From Demequina lutea (GTDB lineage Bacteria; Actinomycetota; Actinomycetes; Actinomycetales; Demequinaceae): DNA of 64,000 bases. The position numbers and the translations under genes are program-made. Below, piece by piece: positions 37,376-46,400 of this stretch. The stretch is from positions 2,480,001 to 2,544,000 of the forward strand of contig NZ_JACBZO010000001.1 in the NCBI RefSeq assembly GCF_013409005.1. The letters run 5' to 3'. Each line of letters begins with the position of its first letter. Position 1 is the first letter of the stretch. The notes beneath the pieces were generated by a model. The model saw only the letters and a list, made by a program, of their open reading frames with translations. It was not told where the DNA came from and ran no database searches.

Positions 37376-38226
37376 TTCTCCACCAGCTCGCTCAGATCCG
37401 ACACCACAACGTTCGCGCCATGCCGCACCAATGCCTCGACGCCCGCTCCCCTGTCCACCCCGATCACGAGACCGAAGTCCCCAGCCGCTCCGGCCTCAAC
37501 CCCTGAGAGGGCATCCTCGAACACCACCGCATCGGCCGCGTCAACGCCAAGAAGGTAGGCGGCGTACTCGTACGTGTCCGGGGCCGGCTTGCCGGGTAGC
37601 CCGTTCTTGGCGGCCAGCGTGCCGTCAACAACGACCTCGAAGCGATGGGCCAGCCCCGCGACCTTCAGCACATCGTTCGCATTGCGAGAACTCGACACCA
37701 CCGCCATGGGAACCCCGAGCGCCTCCAGGTGGTCGAGCAGCGCGAGCGACCCGGGGAAGGCCGCAACGCCCTCGTCCCTCAACACCTCGTTGAACGCGTC
37801 ATTCTTCGCGTTGCCGAGCGCGGATACGGTGCGATCGCCCGCCGCCTCGTCCGGTTGGCCCTCCGGCAGCGAGATCCCGCGCGACGCGAGGCACGCGCGA
37901 ACGCCGTCGTAGCGCGGCTTGCCGTCGATGTACGAGAAGTAGTCGTCATCCGAATAGGCAGGCGTCACGTGACGGGCCTCAAAGTAGCCGGTGAACATGC
38001 GCCTCCACGCCGCCATGTGCACGTCAGCCGTCGGCGTGAGCACTCCATCAAGGTCAAAGAGGGCGGCGCCGAAGCCGCGTGTGGTGACCTGCGGAATGGT
38101 CCAATCAAAGTGACGTGAGGGCAACGGGGACTCCCTAGGACGAGTTCGTGGGGGCCGCTGGGGGAGCGGCCCTCGAATGGCTGGGGAAGAGGGCGCGTGG
38201 TGACTCATTTGATCGTAGTCGGGCAT
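37372..38226 (-). CDS. Beta-phosphoglucomutase-like HAD hydrolase
   Basis: A HAD-superfamily protein of 284 residues from ATG 38226. The nucleophile motif FDLDGVLTPTADVH lies at about residues 57-70, later motifs include AVVSSSRNAN, KPAPDTYEYAAYLLGV and VVFEDALSGVEAG. Coupling to a GH65 phosphorylase strongly suggests beta-phosphoglucomutase, turning beta-glucose 1-phosphate into glucose 6-phosphate. The first 50 residues are Pro/Arg-rich and lack homology to the fold, so the true start may be further in; ATG 38208 is an alternative. Confidence 0.88.
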   Translation of the reverse strand: MPDYDQMSHHAPSSPAIRGPLPQRPPRTRPRESPLPSRHFDWTIPQVTTRGFGAALFDLDGVLTPTADVHMAAWRRMFTGYFEARHVTPAYSDDDYFSYIDGKPRYDGVRACLASRGISLPEGQPDEAAGDRTVSALGNAKNDAFNEVLRDEGVAAFPGSLALLDHLEALGVPMAVVSSSRNANDVLKVAGLAHRFEVVVDGTLAAKNGLPGKPAPDTYEYAAYLLGVDAADAVVFEDALSGVEAGAAGDFGLVIGVDRGAGVEALVRHGANVVVSDLSELVEK

Positions 38227-38310
38227 CCCCCTCGTGTGTCCACCGCTGCCCCGTGCACGTAGGACGGCGAATCTCCCCAGCGGCTCCCGGCCAGGCGCGC
38301 TCGTGCCGCG

Positions 38311-38898
38311 TCATCCCGCCGAGTGAAAACGCTGCTGCGCTTCGCCAAGGCCCTTCGTGACGAGGTCTTCCACGGCATCGGCCGCAAGGGCAATCACGAG
38401 GTCGAGCTCCTTGCGCTCGGTCGCCGAAAAGGGCCTGAGGACGTAGTCGGCGGCGTCCTGGCGTCCCGGCGGCCGCCCCACTCCCACGCGAACCCTCACA
38501 AAATCGGGAGTCGCTATCGCCTTGGTGATGTCCTTGAGGCCATTGTGGCCCGCGGAACCCCCACCACTCTTGAGGCGAATCGCGCCAAAGGGAACGTCCA
38601 GTTCATCGTGAATCACCACGATGGCGCTGGGCTCTACCGAGTAGTACTTCACGAGCGAACTCACCGGACCGCCGGACAGGTTCATGTACGACAGCGGTTT
38701 GGCCAGGGCGACGGCCACCCCGGAGGGGCCCGCTCCGCCGATGCGCACGCTCGCCTCTGAGGCGTTCGTCTTCTTGTTGCGCGAGAGCGACCCGTGGTAG
38801 CGGCGGGCCAGTTCGTCGATCACCATCTGGCCGACGTTGTGGCGGGTCTGCGCATACTCGGGCCCCGGATTTCCGAGGCCAACGACGACGGTAGTCAT
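38311..38898 (-). CDS. pth: Peptidyl-tRNA hydrolase
   Basis: Releases tRNA from prematurely dropped peptidyl-tRNA. The 195-residue protein begins TTVVVGLGNPGPEYAQTRHNVG with the catalytic His, followed by LSYMNLSGGPV and the Asp-containing VIHDELDVPFG, then SAGHNGLKDI. ATG 38898 has a strong CAGGAGGAAC upstream and starts at the usual place. It lies downstream of rplY but a T-run terminator separates them, so it may need read-through or its own promoter. Confidence 0.97.
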   Translation of the reverse strand: MTTVVVGLGNPGPEYAQTRHNVGQMVIDELARRYHGSLSRNKKTNASEASVRIGGAGPSGVAVALAKPLSYMNLSGGPVSSLVKYYSVEPSAIVVIHDELDVPFGAIRLKSGGGSAGHNGLKDITKAIATPDFVRVRVGVGRPPGRQDAADYVLRPFSATERKELDLVIALAADAVEDLVTKGLGEAQQRFHSAG

Positions 38899-38930
38899 CT
38901 GTTCCTCCTGTCGCGTGGCGTCATCGGCCG

Positions 38931-38974
38931 AAAAAAGCGAACGCCCGGCCGCACGGAAGCGTGCGAGCCGGGCG
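38931..38974 (-). terminator. Rho-independent terminator downstream of rplY
   Basis: CGCCCGGC-CGCACG (38942-38955) pairs with CGTGCG-A-GCCGGGCG (38960-38974) around GAAG with one bulged A. On the minus strand the stem is followed by TTCGC and TTTTTT. It is the clearest intrinsic terminator in the window. Confidence 0.88.
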
Positions 38975-38986
38975 AACACCATGAAA

Positions 38987-39589
38987 CTACTCTGCAGACG
39001 CTTCCGCGACGGGGGCCAACTCGGTGCCTTCTTCGTCCTCGGCCGCAGCAGCGCGGGTCTCGCTCACGAAGAGGACCGTGAGGTGGGGGTCGGTCAGCAG
39101 CGTCGAACCTGCGGGGAGCTTCACGTCGCCCGCCGTGACGTGCTGGCCATCGGTGAGGCCCTCGACCGAGATCTCGAAGCGCTCGGGCAGGTGAGTCGCC
39201 TCGGCCGAAACCGACACCGTGTTGTGCTCGAGTACCGCGACGCAACCGGGGAACGGGTCGCCCGTGAGGTGCAAGGGAACGTCGACCGTGATCTTCTCGC
39301 CCTTCTTGACGATCAGCAGATCGACGTGGGCGATCGTGCGGCGGACGTAGTCCTTCTGAATGTCCTTCGCGATCGTAAGCTCGGGCTTGCCTTCGACCAC
39401 GATCGTCAGCAGCGCGTTCGAATGCTTGAGCGCCATCATCGTCTCGTGACCGGGAAGGAACACGTGAACGGGGTCCGAGCCGTGGCCGTAGAGCACGGCG
39501 GGGATCTTGCCGGCGACGCGAGCACGGCGGGCGAAGCCCTTGCCGAACTCGGTGCGCATCTCGGCAGCGAGGGTCAGAACGTCGGACAT
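38987..39589 (-). CDS. rplY: 50S ribosomal protein L25/general stress protein Ctc
   Basis: Binds 5S rRNA in the large ribosomal subunit. The 200-residue form has the L25 domain (EFGKGFARRARVAGKIPAVLYGHG, split around residues 14-37, and HVDLLIVKKGEKITVDVPLHL) and the C-terminal TL5/Ctc extension (LPERFEISVEGLTDGQHVTAGDVKLP), ending in an acidic Ala/Glu-rich tail. GAGGAGA precedes the ATG. It follows prs with about 160 bases between, room for its own promoter, and ends at a strong terminator. Confidence 0.97.
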   Translation of the reverse strand: MSDVLTLAAEMRTEFGKGFARRARVAGKIPAVLYGHGSDPVHVFLPGHETMMALKHSNALLTIVVEGKPELTIAKDIQKDYVRRTIAHVDLLIVKKGEKITVDVPLHLTGDPFPGCVAVLEHNTVSVSAEATHLPERFEISVEGLTDGQHVTAGDVKLPAGSTLLTDPHLTVLFVSETRAAAAEDEEGTELAPVAEASAE

Positions 39590-39748
39590 GGTTTCTCCTC
39601 ATATACGTCAGATGGGGGCCACAGCGAGGCAGGCCTACGGCCATCTGCCGCGTCGATCACGCTAACCCGATGGAGAGCTAGCCTCGCCGAGGAACCCGTC
39701 TAGTGTAGCGGGATTTGGCGCCATAAAGCGACCGCGCGCAGCGACGGT

Positions 39749-40729
39749 CTAGACGCCGCCGTTGAACAGGCTGGTCACCGATCCGTCGTCGAAGACCTCG
39801 CGCACGGCGCGGGCGATGAGCGGCGCGATCGAGAGCACGGTGAGCTTGTCAAAGCGCTTCTCGTCGGAGATAGGCAGGGTGTCCGTGACGATGACCTCTG
39901 AGATGGCGGAGTCGCGCAACCGCTCGACGGCGGGACCAGACAACAGACCGTGAGTTGAGGCCACGATCACGTCCTTGGCGCCGTTCTCGAACAGGGCGTT
40001 CGCCGCCTGGACGATGGTGCCACCCGTGTCGATCATGTCGTCGACGAGCACACACGTGCGGCCCTCGACCTCACCCACGAGCTCGTGCACCTTGACCTGA
40101 TTGGGGATCGATGGGTCGCGACGCTTGTGGATGATCGCCAGCGGCGCGCCCATGTGGTCCGACCACTGGTCGGCCAGGCGCACGCGGCCCGCATCGGGAG
40201 AGACGATCGTGAGGTTGCCTGGTGCCACGCGGGTGCGCACGTACTGGGCGAGCAGCGGCATGGCCCACAGGTGGTCAACCGGGCCGTCGAAGAAGCCCTG
40301 GATCTGCGCGGTGTGCAGGTCGATCGACATGATGCGATCCGCGCCAGCGGTCTTGAACAGGTCCGCCATCAGGCGGGCCGAGATCGGCTCGCGGCCCTTG
40401 TGCTTCTTGTCCTGACGCGCATAGCCGTAGCACGGCATGATCACGGTGATGTTCTTCGCGGAGGCGCGCTTGAGCGCGTCCACCATGATGAGTTGCTCCA
40501 TGATCGACTCGTTGATGGGAGCCGCGTGCGACTGCAAGACGAACGCGTTTGCCCCTCGCACGCTCTCACCGAAACGCACATAGAGCTCGCCGTTGGCGAA
40601 GGTGTACGCGGTAGTGGGCACCGCCTCGATGCCGAGCTCTTGGGCCACCTGGTCGGCCAATTCGGGGTGAGCGCGACCGCTCACGAAGACCATCCTGCGC
40701 TCACTCGTGTCCGAGATCACCGACGTCAT
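39749..40729 (-). CDS. prs: Ribose-phosphate pyrophosphokinase
   Basis: Makes PRPP from ribose 5-phosphate and ATP. The 326-residue protein contains the ATP loop FANGELYVRFGESVRGANAFVLQS, the metal site IMSIDLHTAQIQGFF, the flexible-loop region IVSPDAGRVRLADQW and the PRPP-binding CVLVDDMIDTGGTIVQA. Its ATG overlaps the glmU stop as ATGA, fixing the start and implying coupling. Confidence 0.97.
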   Translation of the reverse strand: MTSVISDTSERRMVFVSGRAHPELADQVAQELGIEAVPTTAYTFANGELYVRFGESVRGANAFVLQSHAAPINESIMEQLIMVDALKRASAKNITVIMPCYGYARQDKKHKGREPISARLMADLFKTAGADRIMSIDLHTAQIQGFFDGPVDHLWAMPLLAQYVRTRVAPGNLTIVSPDAGRVRLADQWSDHMGAPLAIIHKRRDPSIPNQVKVHELVGEVEGRTCVLVDDMIDTGGTIVQAANALFENGAKDVIVASTHGLLSGPAVERLRDSAISEVIVTDTLPISDEKRFDKLTVLSIAPLIARAVREVFDDGSVTSLFNGGV

Positions 40730-42288
40730 TGTTCACCCTTGTTCGCGCTGTCTTGACCCAACGATATCGGGTCGACGGCGTCGGCGATGCCCGGCGCGCC
40801 TCCCGTTAAGCGTGCCCTTGCGGCCGCGTCGGCCGATTCAGTGCCGGGCCTGCGTGACTCCACCCAGCCCTCGATGGTCTGTTGCGGCGCACTGTTTCGC
40901 GATAGCGCACCGGCGGGAACGTCCCTGCGGATCGTTGCGCCCGCGCCCGTATAGGCGCCATCGCCGATCGTGACCGGTGCGATCAGCGAGTTGTCCGAGC
41001 CAATGCGGACGTGATCGCCGATGAACGTGTGCCACTTATGCACCCCGTCGTAATTCACGAAGATCGTGGCGGCTCCGATGTTCGAATGCTCGCCGATCGT
41101 CGCGTCGCCCACATAGCTCAGGTGCGGCACCTTGGAGTGGTCGCCGATGCGCGCGTTCTTGGTCTCGACGAACCCGCCGATCTTCCCACCCTCGCCCAGA
41201 ACGGTTCCGGGCCGCAAGTAGGAGAACGGCCCGACGGAGGCGCCTGGCCCGATCACCGAGTCGGAACCATGGACCCGAGTTACCGTCGCGCCCTCGCCCA
41301 CTATGACGTTGGTGAGGGTCGTATCTGGCCCCACGACGGCACCTGCGGCGACCGAGGTCTCGCCGTGAAGCTGCGTGCCGGGAAGAATCGTTGAGTCGGG
41401 CGCAAGGGTGACCGTCACGTCGACCCACGTGGTCGAGGGGTCCGCGATGGTGACGCCCTCACGCATCCACCGCTCGAGGACGCGCGTCCGCAGGTTCGCG
41501 CCTGCGGCCGCGAGCTGAACGCGATCGTTGACGCCCTCCACCGCCGCCGCATCGGGCGCGAGGAACGCACCCACGCCGTGAAGCGCCGTCCTCGCCAGCG
41601 CGACCACGTCGGTCAGGTAGAGCTCACCCTGGGCGTTGTCTGTCGAGAGCGATGCGAGAGTCTCTCTCAGGACCTCCGCGTCGAAGACATAGATGCCCGC
41701 GTTGATCTCGTCGATTGCCCGTTGCTCGTCTGTCGCGTCCTTGTGTTCGACGATCGCGGCAAGCGAACCATCGGGATCGCGCACGATGCGTCCATACCCA
41801 CCCGGGTTCGCCACGCGTGTGGTCATCACCGTCACCGCACGCCCGCCGGCGATGTGGTCGTCGAGCATGGCGGAAAGCAATTCGGTGTCGACGAGAGGAA
41901 CGTCGGCCGAGGTGACGACGATGGGGCCCGACACCTGGCTCGCCATCACGACTTCCCGACCGTGACCGTCGTTCGTGGCGGACGCCTGGGCCTTCGCGTC
42001 GAGCGCGGTGAGACCACACCACACGGCGCGTCCCGTTCCCGGAGTGTCGTCCTGATCCGCCATGAGGGCCTCGGGTGCGGCCTCTTTTGCGTGGCCTGCC
42101 ACGAGGTCCCTGGCGTGCCTCACGACGACGACGAGGCGTTCAGGGTCGAGGCCCTGGGCGGCGGCAATCGCGTGGTGAAGGAGCGAACGCCCACCGATCG
42201 AATGCATCACCTTGGGAGTTGACGAACGCATCCGGGTGCCCTCGCCTGCCGCAAGGATCATCACTGCGGCCGGTCGCGTTGCGCTCAT
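40726..42288 (-). CDS. glmU: Bifunctional GlcNAc-1-P uridyltransferase / GlcN-1-P acetyltransferase
   Basis: Makes UDP-GlcNAc for peptidoglycan and other glycans. In 520 residues the N-terminal uridyltransferase has ILAAGEGTRMRSSTPKVMH, and the C-terminal left-handed beta-helix acetyltransferase shows hexapeptide repeats (VGPFSYLRPGTVLGEGGKIGGFVETKNA) with the catalytic region NYDGVHKWHTFIGDH. The last 50 residues form an Ala/Asp-rich tail of the kind seen in mycobacterial GlmU. AAGGGGTG precedes ATG 42288. Confidence 0.97.
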   Translation of the reverse strand: MSATRPAAVMILAAGEGTRMRSSTPKVMHSIGGRSLLHHAIAAAQGLDPERLVVVVRHARDLVAGHAKEAAPEALMADQDDTPGTGRAVWCGLTALDAKAQASATNDGHGREVVMASQVSGPIVVTSADVPLVDTELLSAMLDDHIAGGRAVTVMTTRVANPGGYGRIVRDPDGSLAAIVEHKDATDEQRAIDEINAGIYVFDAEVLRETLASLSTDNAQGELYLTDVVALARTALHGVGAFLAPDAAAVEGVNDRVQLAAAGANLRTRVLERWMREGVTIADPSTTWVDVTVTLAPDSTILPGTQLHGETSVAAGAVVGPDTTLTNVIVGEGATVTRVHGSDSVIGPGASVGPFSYLRPGTVLGEGGKIGGFVETKNARIGDHSKVPHLSYVGDATIGEHSNIGAATIFVNYDGVHKWHTFIGDHVRIGSDNSLIAPVTIGDGAYTGAGATIRRDVPAGALSRNSAPQQTIEGWVESRRPGTESADAAARARLTGGAPGIADAVDPISLGQDSANKGEQ

Positions 42289-42351
42289 CGCACCCCTTTG
42301 GCCTGGTTCCCGACCCCGAAGGGTTTACGCCACGAAGTCTACCGTCGCGAG

Positions 42352-42423
42352 TTCCGCCCCCAGGATTCGAACCTGGACCGCAAGGCTCCAAAGGCCTGCA
42401 TGCTGCCATTACACAAGGGCGGA
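42352..42423 (-). tRNA. tRNA-Gln (UUG anticodon)
   Basis: A 72-nt class I tRNA: acceptor TCCGCCC/GGGCGGA, anticodon loop CTTTGGA giving UUG, T arm CCAGG-TTCGAAT-CCTGG. The first anticodon-stem pair is a C-T mismatch. CCA is not encoded. It lies between glmU and the TetR-type gene. Confidence 0.93.
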
Positions 42424-42483
42424 AAGAAGTCCCTCGGGACCCCAAGCGCTCAATTCTGCCAGGAATCCGTGCACACTAGGACT

Positions 42484-43122
42484 GTGACAGACGAGGCGAA
42501 GCGGGTTCCACGTGCACGAATGACCGCACGCCAACGCCGCGAGCAACTCATCGTAGTGGCCAAAGCGCTCTTTGCGGAAAAGGGCTTCGAGGGCACCTCG
42601 GTCGAGGAAATCGCGGCGAGGGCTGATGTGTCCAAGCCGGTGGTGTACGAACACTTCGGCGGCAAGGAGGGGCTCTACGCGGTCATTGTCGACCGCGAGG
42701 TGGAGGCTCTCCTCGGCGCGCTCTCGGGCGCGCTGGCGAGCAGGGCGCACCCAAAACAGCTGGTCGAAAGGGCCGCGCTCGCGCTCCTGGGTTACATCGA
42801 GGAGTCACCAGACGGATTTCGCATCTTGGTTCGAGACTCGCCAGTGGCGCAGGCTGGCGGCACCTTCTCCTCACTCCTTGGCGACGTCGCGGCCCAGGTG
42901 GAGGTTCTCCTGGGAGACCAATTTTCCCGGCGTGGGCTCAACCCGCTCGTGGCGCCCTTCTACGCGCAGATGCTCGTGGGGCAGGTCGCCCTCGCGGGCC
43001 AACACTGGGCGGAAGTACGCGAACCCCCCAAGAACGTCATTGCCGCGCACCTCGTCAACCTGGCGTGGAACGGGCTGAGTGCGCTCGAACGCTCGCCGGA
43101 AATGACCGGACCCACCGCCTAG
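42484..43122 (+). CDS. TetR-family transcriptional regulator
   Basis: A 212-residue repressor with an N-terminal HTH: TARQRREQLIVVAKALFAEKGFEGTSVEEIAARADVSKPVVYEHFGGKEGLY, spread over residues 13-64. The C-terminal ligand domain is helical and family-typical. GTG 42484 is used, with AGGA close upstream; ATG 42520 is an alternative that keeps the HTH. A TetR gene also sits next to glmU in M. tuberculosis (from memory, Rv1019). Its targets are unknown. Confidence 0.9.
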   Translation: MTDEAKRVPRARMTARQRREQLIVVAKALFAEKGFEGTSVEEIAARADVSKPVVYEHFGGKEGLYAVIVDREVEALLGALSGALASRAHPKQLVERAALALLGYIEESPDGFRILVRDSPVAQAGGTFSSLLGDVAAQVEVLLGDQFSRRGLNPLVAPFYAQMLVGQVALAGQHWAEVREPPKNVIAAHLVNLAWNGLSALERSPEMTGPTA

Positions 43123-43218
43123 CGGCGAGGTCGCTCGCTCATCTGACACGTCGGGGTCTCCTGCCCTAGATTGAGCGCTGAGGGCGCGGCAGGTCGCCCC
43201 CCGACGAGGAGGAACGTC

Positions 43219-43587
43219 ATGCTCAAGGGATTCAAAGAATTCATCATGCGCGGCAACGTCATCGACTTGGCCGTCGCCTTCGTGATTGGCCTCGCATTCG
43301 CACCGATCGTCACCAAGATCGTCGACGGGCTGATTACGCCTCTCATCTCGCGAATCTTCGGCCAGCCCAACCTTGACAGCGTGGGCAACATCGACATCGG
43401 CAAGGGCGCGTGGCTTGCGTTCGGTCCGGTGTTCACCGCGATTCTGAACTTCCTGGCGGTGGCCGCCGCCATCTACTTCCTCATCGTTGTTCCGATGAAC
43501 AAGTTCAAGAAGCCGGCGGTCGAGGTAGAGTCCGGTCCCACCGAGATTCAGCTGCTCGCCGAAATCCGCGACTCCGTCAAGAAGTAG
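43219..43587 (+). CDS. mscL: Large-conductance mechanosensitive channel
   Basis: A pentameric channel that opens under membrane tension to release solutes during hypo-osmotic shock. The 122-residue protein has the N-terminal amphipathic helix LKGFKEFIMRGNVIDLAVAF leading into TM1 (VIGLAFAPIVTKIVDGLI), a periplasmic loop and TM2 (FLAVAAAIYFLIVVPMN), then a cytoplasmic helix (EIQLLAEIRDSVKK). GAGGAGGA precedes ATG 43219. It converges on ispE. Confidence 0.96.
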   Translation: MLKGFKEFIMRGNVIDLAVAFVIGLAFAPIVTKIVDGLITPLISRIFGQPNLDSVGNIDIGKGAWLAFGPVFTAILNFLAVAAAIYFLIVVPMNKFKKPAVEVESGPTEIQLLAEIRDSVKK

Positions 43588-43603
43588 CGCGCGTCACGAC
43601 TGA

Positions 43604-44566
43604 CTAGCCTTCGAGAATCACGGTCCCCGTTGCGGGGCCGCTGGCGGTCAAGACGACGTCGGCGACGCCCGCGGCCCGAACTCGCGTGGCGATGCTCAAC
43701 GCGTGCTGCGCGCTCCCTGCGAGGGCGGCGATCGTCGGTCCCGAGCCGGAGACGACGACGCCGAGAGCGTCCGCGTCGTACATCGTCTCCATCACCCCAT
43801 GCAGACGCGGAGCGAGCGACAGCGCGGCGTCCTGGAGGTCGTTGGAGAGCGCCCGACCTAGCCACGCGGCGTCGCCAGCCATCAACGCGCCCATCACCTC
43901 GGTGTCCACATGAGGCGCATCGGGCGCGCGTTGGCCCGCCGCGACTTGATCGTCAAAGCGAGCGAAGACCTCGGGCGTTGACAGCCCCTCGCGCTGCATG
44001 GCGAAGACCCAGTGGAATTCTCCCCTGGTCATCGCGGGAGACAGTTCGTCGCCCCTTCCGAGCCCCACAGCCGTGTGACCAAGCAGAGCGAAAGGGACAT
44101 CGGCGCCCAGAGCGGCCGCAAGCCGGTGGAGATCCTCGCGGGTGGCGCCACAATGCCAAGCCTCCGAGCAAGCGACGAGAGCCGCGGCCGCGTCGGCGCT
44201 CCCCCCGGCCATGCCCCCAGCTACTGGGACCCCCTTGAGGATGCTGAGATCGATGCCGTCGGAGACGCCAAACTCGTTCCTCACGGCCTCCGCCGCGCGC
44301 CACGCAAGGTTCGTGTCATCAAGCGGCACTCCGCCGATATCGCCAGGGAATTCCGGTCCCGCGACCACGCGCAACGTGATGAGCGCGTCGTCGCGCACCT
44401 CCGCGGTCACCGTCTCGTACAGGGAAACCGCCTGGAATACCGTCACGAGTGGGTGATACCCGTCCTCACCCCGGGGCCCTACCGAGAGCTGGAGGTTAAC
44501 CTTTGCCGAGGCCCTGGCGCGCACGCGCCGCATCACCTCGGACCGAAACGCCAGCCCCGACGTCAT
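43604..44566 (-). CDS. ispE: 4-diphosphocytidyl-2-C-methyl-D-erythritol kinase
   Basis: GHMP kinase of the MEP isoprenoid pathway. The 320-residue protein has the substrate-binding start [25 protein letters not shown] and the ATP-binding loop [20 protein letters not shown] (about residues 110-129), with [14 protein letters not shown] near the C terminus. Its ATG overlaps the rsmA stop as ATGA. The order tatD, rpf-like, rsmA, ispE is conserved in Actinobacteria. Confidence 0.96.
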   Translation of the reverse strand: MTSGLAFRSEVMRRVRARASAKVNLQLSVGPRGEDGYHPLVTVFQAVSLYETVTAEVRDDALITLRVVAGPEFPGDIGGVPLDDTNLAWRAAEAVRNEFGVSDGIDLSILKGVPVAGGMAGGSADAAAALVACSEAWHCGATREDLHRLAAALGADVPFALLGHTAVGLGRGDELSPAMTRGEFHWVFAMQREGLSTPEVFARFDDQVAAGQRAPDAPHVDTEVMGALMAGDAAWLGRALSNDLQDAALSLAPRLHGVMETMYDADALGVVVSGSGPTIAALAGSAQHALSIATRVRAAGVADVVLTASGPATGTVILEG

Positions 44567-45435
44567 CGCGACGCCTTGATCCCCGGCAGGGCCTCCGCGA
44601 TGCGCACAAAGCCCTCGATTCCGAGCTGCTCACCGCGGGTAAGCGGCTCGATGCCCGCCGTGCGTAGGGCGGCCTCGGCCGCCGCCGCGGACCCCGCGAC
44701 GCTCGCAAGCGCTCCCCGCAGGGCCTTGCGCCGTTGGGAGAACGCCGCGTCGATCACGGCAAAGACGGTCTCGCGCGGTGCTGCGGTGAGCGGCACGTCA
44801 CGCCGCTGCATCAATACGAGGGCGGAGTCGACGCGCGGGACGGGCCAAAAAACCGACCGCCCCACGTTGCCCGCTCTTCTCACGTCGCAGTACCACGCCG
44901 CCTTGGCGCTAGGAATGCCATACGTGCGCGACCCCGGCGGCGCGGCGAGGCGGTCGGCCACCTCGGACTGGACCATCACGAGAACGCGCTCGAGTGTGGG
45001 AAACGTCTCCAGAAAATGGAGGATGACGGGGACCGACACGTTGTACGGAAGGTTGGCGACAAGCAGTGTGGGCGGCGTCCCGCTCGCGCCGTCGCCGAGC
45101 CCGCGCACCCGCAGAGCATCGTCCTGAATGACCGTGAGAGCGGCCGCCTGTTCAGGGGCACGCAGGGCCACCGTCGCCGGCAACGCGGACGCGAGAATGG
45201 GATCGATCTCGATCGCCGTCACCCGCGCATCGGCCTCCAGCAAGGCGAGGGTGAGTGAGCCAAGGCCCGGGCCCACTTCCACGACGTGGTCGCCTGGCGC
45301 GACTCCTGCAATGCGCACGATGCGCCTTACCGTGCCGGCATCGACCACGAAGTTCTGTCCCCACTTCTTGGTGGGGGACGCACCGAGCGACTCGGCAAGT
45401 GTGCGGACATCGCTCGGTCCCAGAAGATCGGCCAC
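44563..45435 (-). CDS. rsmA: 16S rRNA (adenine1518/1519-N6) dimethyltransferase
   Basis: KsgA-type enzyme dimethylating two adjacent adenines in helix 45 of 16S rRNA. The 290-residue protein shows [21 protein letters not shown] motif [16 protein letters not shown] and catalytic motif [16 protein letters not shown] 45435, six bases after the upstream stop, gives the standard length; it has no Shine-Dalgarno site, so translation probably depends on reinitiation after the upstream gene. It is followed by overlapping ispE. Confidence 0.95.
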   Translation of the reverse strand: MADLLGPSDVRTLAESLGASPTKKWGQNFVVDAGTVRRIVRIAGVAPGDHVVEVGPGLGSLTLALLEADARVTAIEIDPILASALPATVALRAPEQAAALTVIQDDALRVRGLGDGASGTPPTLLVANLPYNVSVPVILHFLETFPTLERVLVMVQSEVADRLAAPPGSRTYGIPSAKAAWYCDVRRAGNVGRSVFWPVPRVDSALVLMQRRDVPLTAAPRETVFAVIDAAFSQRRKALRGALASVAGSAAAAEAALRTAGIEPLTRGEQLGIEGFVRIAEALPGIKASR

Positions 45436-45440
45436 CGGGG

Positions 45441-46232
45441 TTAGTACCAGTTGTGCGAAGTGAAGTGGCCCCACGCGCCGCACGGAGTGGCATAGCGGTC
45501 CTGGATGTAGTGGAGTCCCCACGTGATCTGGGTGGCAGGGTTGGTCTGCCAGTCGGCGCCGTAGACCGCCATCTTGTTGCCGGGCAGGGCCTGGGGAATG
45601 CCGTAAGCGCCGCTGGTCTGGTTGCCACTCGTCTGAGACCAACCCGACTCGTGCTGCCACAGCGTGTCGAGGCACGACCACTGGTCTCCGGTCCAACCGA
45701 AGAGGTCGGCCGCCATCTGTTGGCCGAGCGCTTGATTGGAGCCCCTCTGAACATTGGTGGCGGGCGGAATTCTCAGGGCCCCCACTGCCACGATCTCGTC
45801 CGTTGGAGCGCTCACGACGACCGAAAGGCCCGGCGTGCGACCCACCTCGACGCCATTGATCGTCGTCACGATGTAGCTCACCAACTCCACTCCGGGAGCG
45901 CCGGTCTGCACCACCCGACGGGTCCCAACCCTGGCACTCGTGTCGGGCTGCTCAACCGTGCCATTCGCGATCGCGAGCTGCGACGTCACGGTCTTGACCT
46001 CGACACTGCCGTCGCCCGCTATCACGGGAGCGACCGCTTCGACCGTGTTGTCGCGCTGCGATAGCGACCGATGGGCGATATCTGCCGCTCCCGCAGTCGA
46101 GAAACTCGTCGCCGCGATCGCTACGACGGCGAGCGAACTGCCCACCTGCCGGTAGATCCGCAGGCGCGCACGAGCCTGCAGGCGGCGCTCTCGGCGACCG
46201 CCCGGTGCGGGTGGCAGGTTCTTATAGGTCAT
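45441..46232 (-). CDS. Secreted G5-domain / transglycosylase-like protein (rpfB position)
   Basis: A 263-residue exported protein. A hydrophobic segment ([21 protein letters not shown], near residues 30-50) acts as signal or anchor, a G5 domain spans about residues 75-165 ([33 protein letters not shown]), and a C-terminal SLT-like lytic domain has [10 protein letters not shown] with a candidate catalytic Glu and ends in NWY. In many relatives this slot holds rpfB; here DUF348 repeats are absent and the lytic domain is not a classical Rpf domain. ATG 46232 follows AGAGAG. Confidence 0.85.
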   Translation of the reverse strand: MTYKNLPPAPGGRRERRLQARARLRIYRQVGSSLAVVAIAATSFSTAGAADIAHRSLSQRDNTVEAVAPVIAGDGSVEVKTVTSQLAIANGTVEQPDTSARVGTRRVVQTGAPGVELVSYIVTTINGVEVGRTPGLSVVVSAPTDEIVAVGALRIPPATNVQRGSNQALGQQMAADLFGWTGDQWSCLDTLWQHESGWSQTSGNQTSGAYGIPQALPGNKMAVYGADWQTNPATQITWGLHYIQDRYATPCGAWGHFTSHNWY

Positions 46233-46400
46233 GCATTCTCTCTGTGTGGGCGGACAAGACAACCATCATTTGTCTCATATCGGCGTGTCACTACGCAAAT
46301 TCAACCCGATTCGTGCAAAGGAAATTCTCGTGCGGATCGCCCGCCGGGAGGCCCTTGGCCAATCCCACGCCGCGCCAGCTGGTCAACTCTGCGCTCGTGG

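Noticed and set aside
46233..46400. c-di-AMP (ydaO-type) riboswitch before the rpf-like gene
   Set aside because: Such riboswitches precede many actinobacterial rpf genes, but I could not find the conserved core in this 168-base leader.
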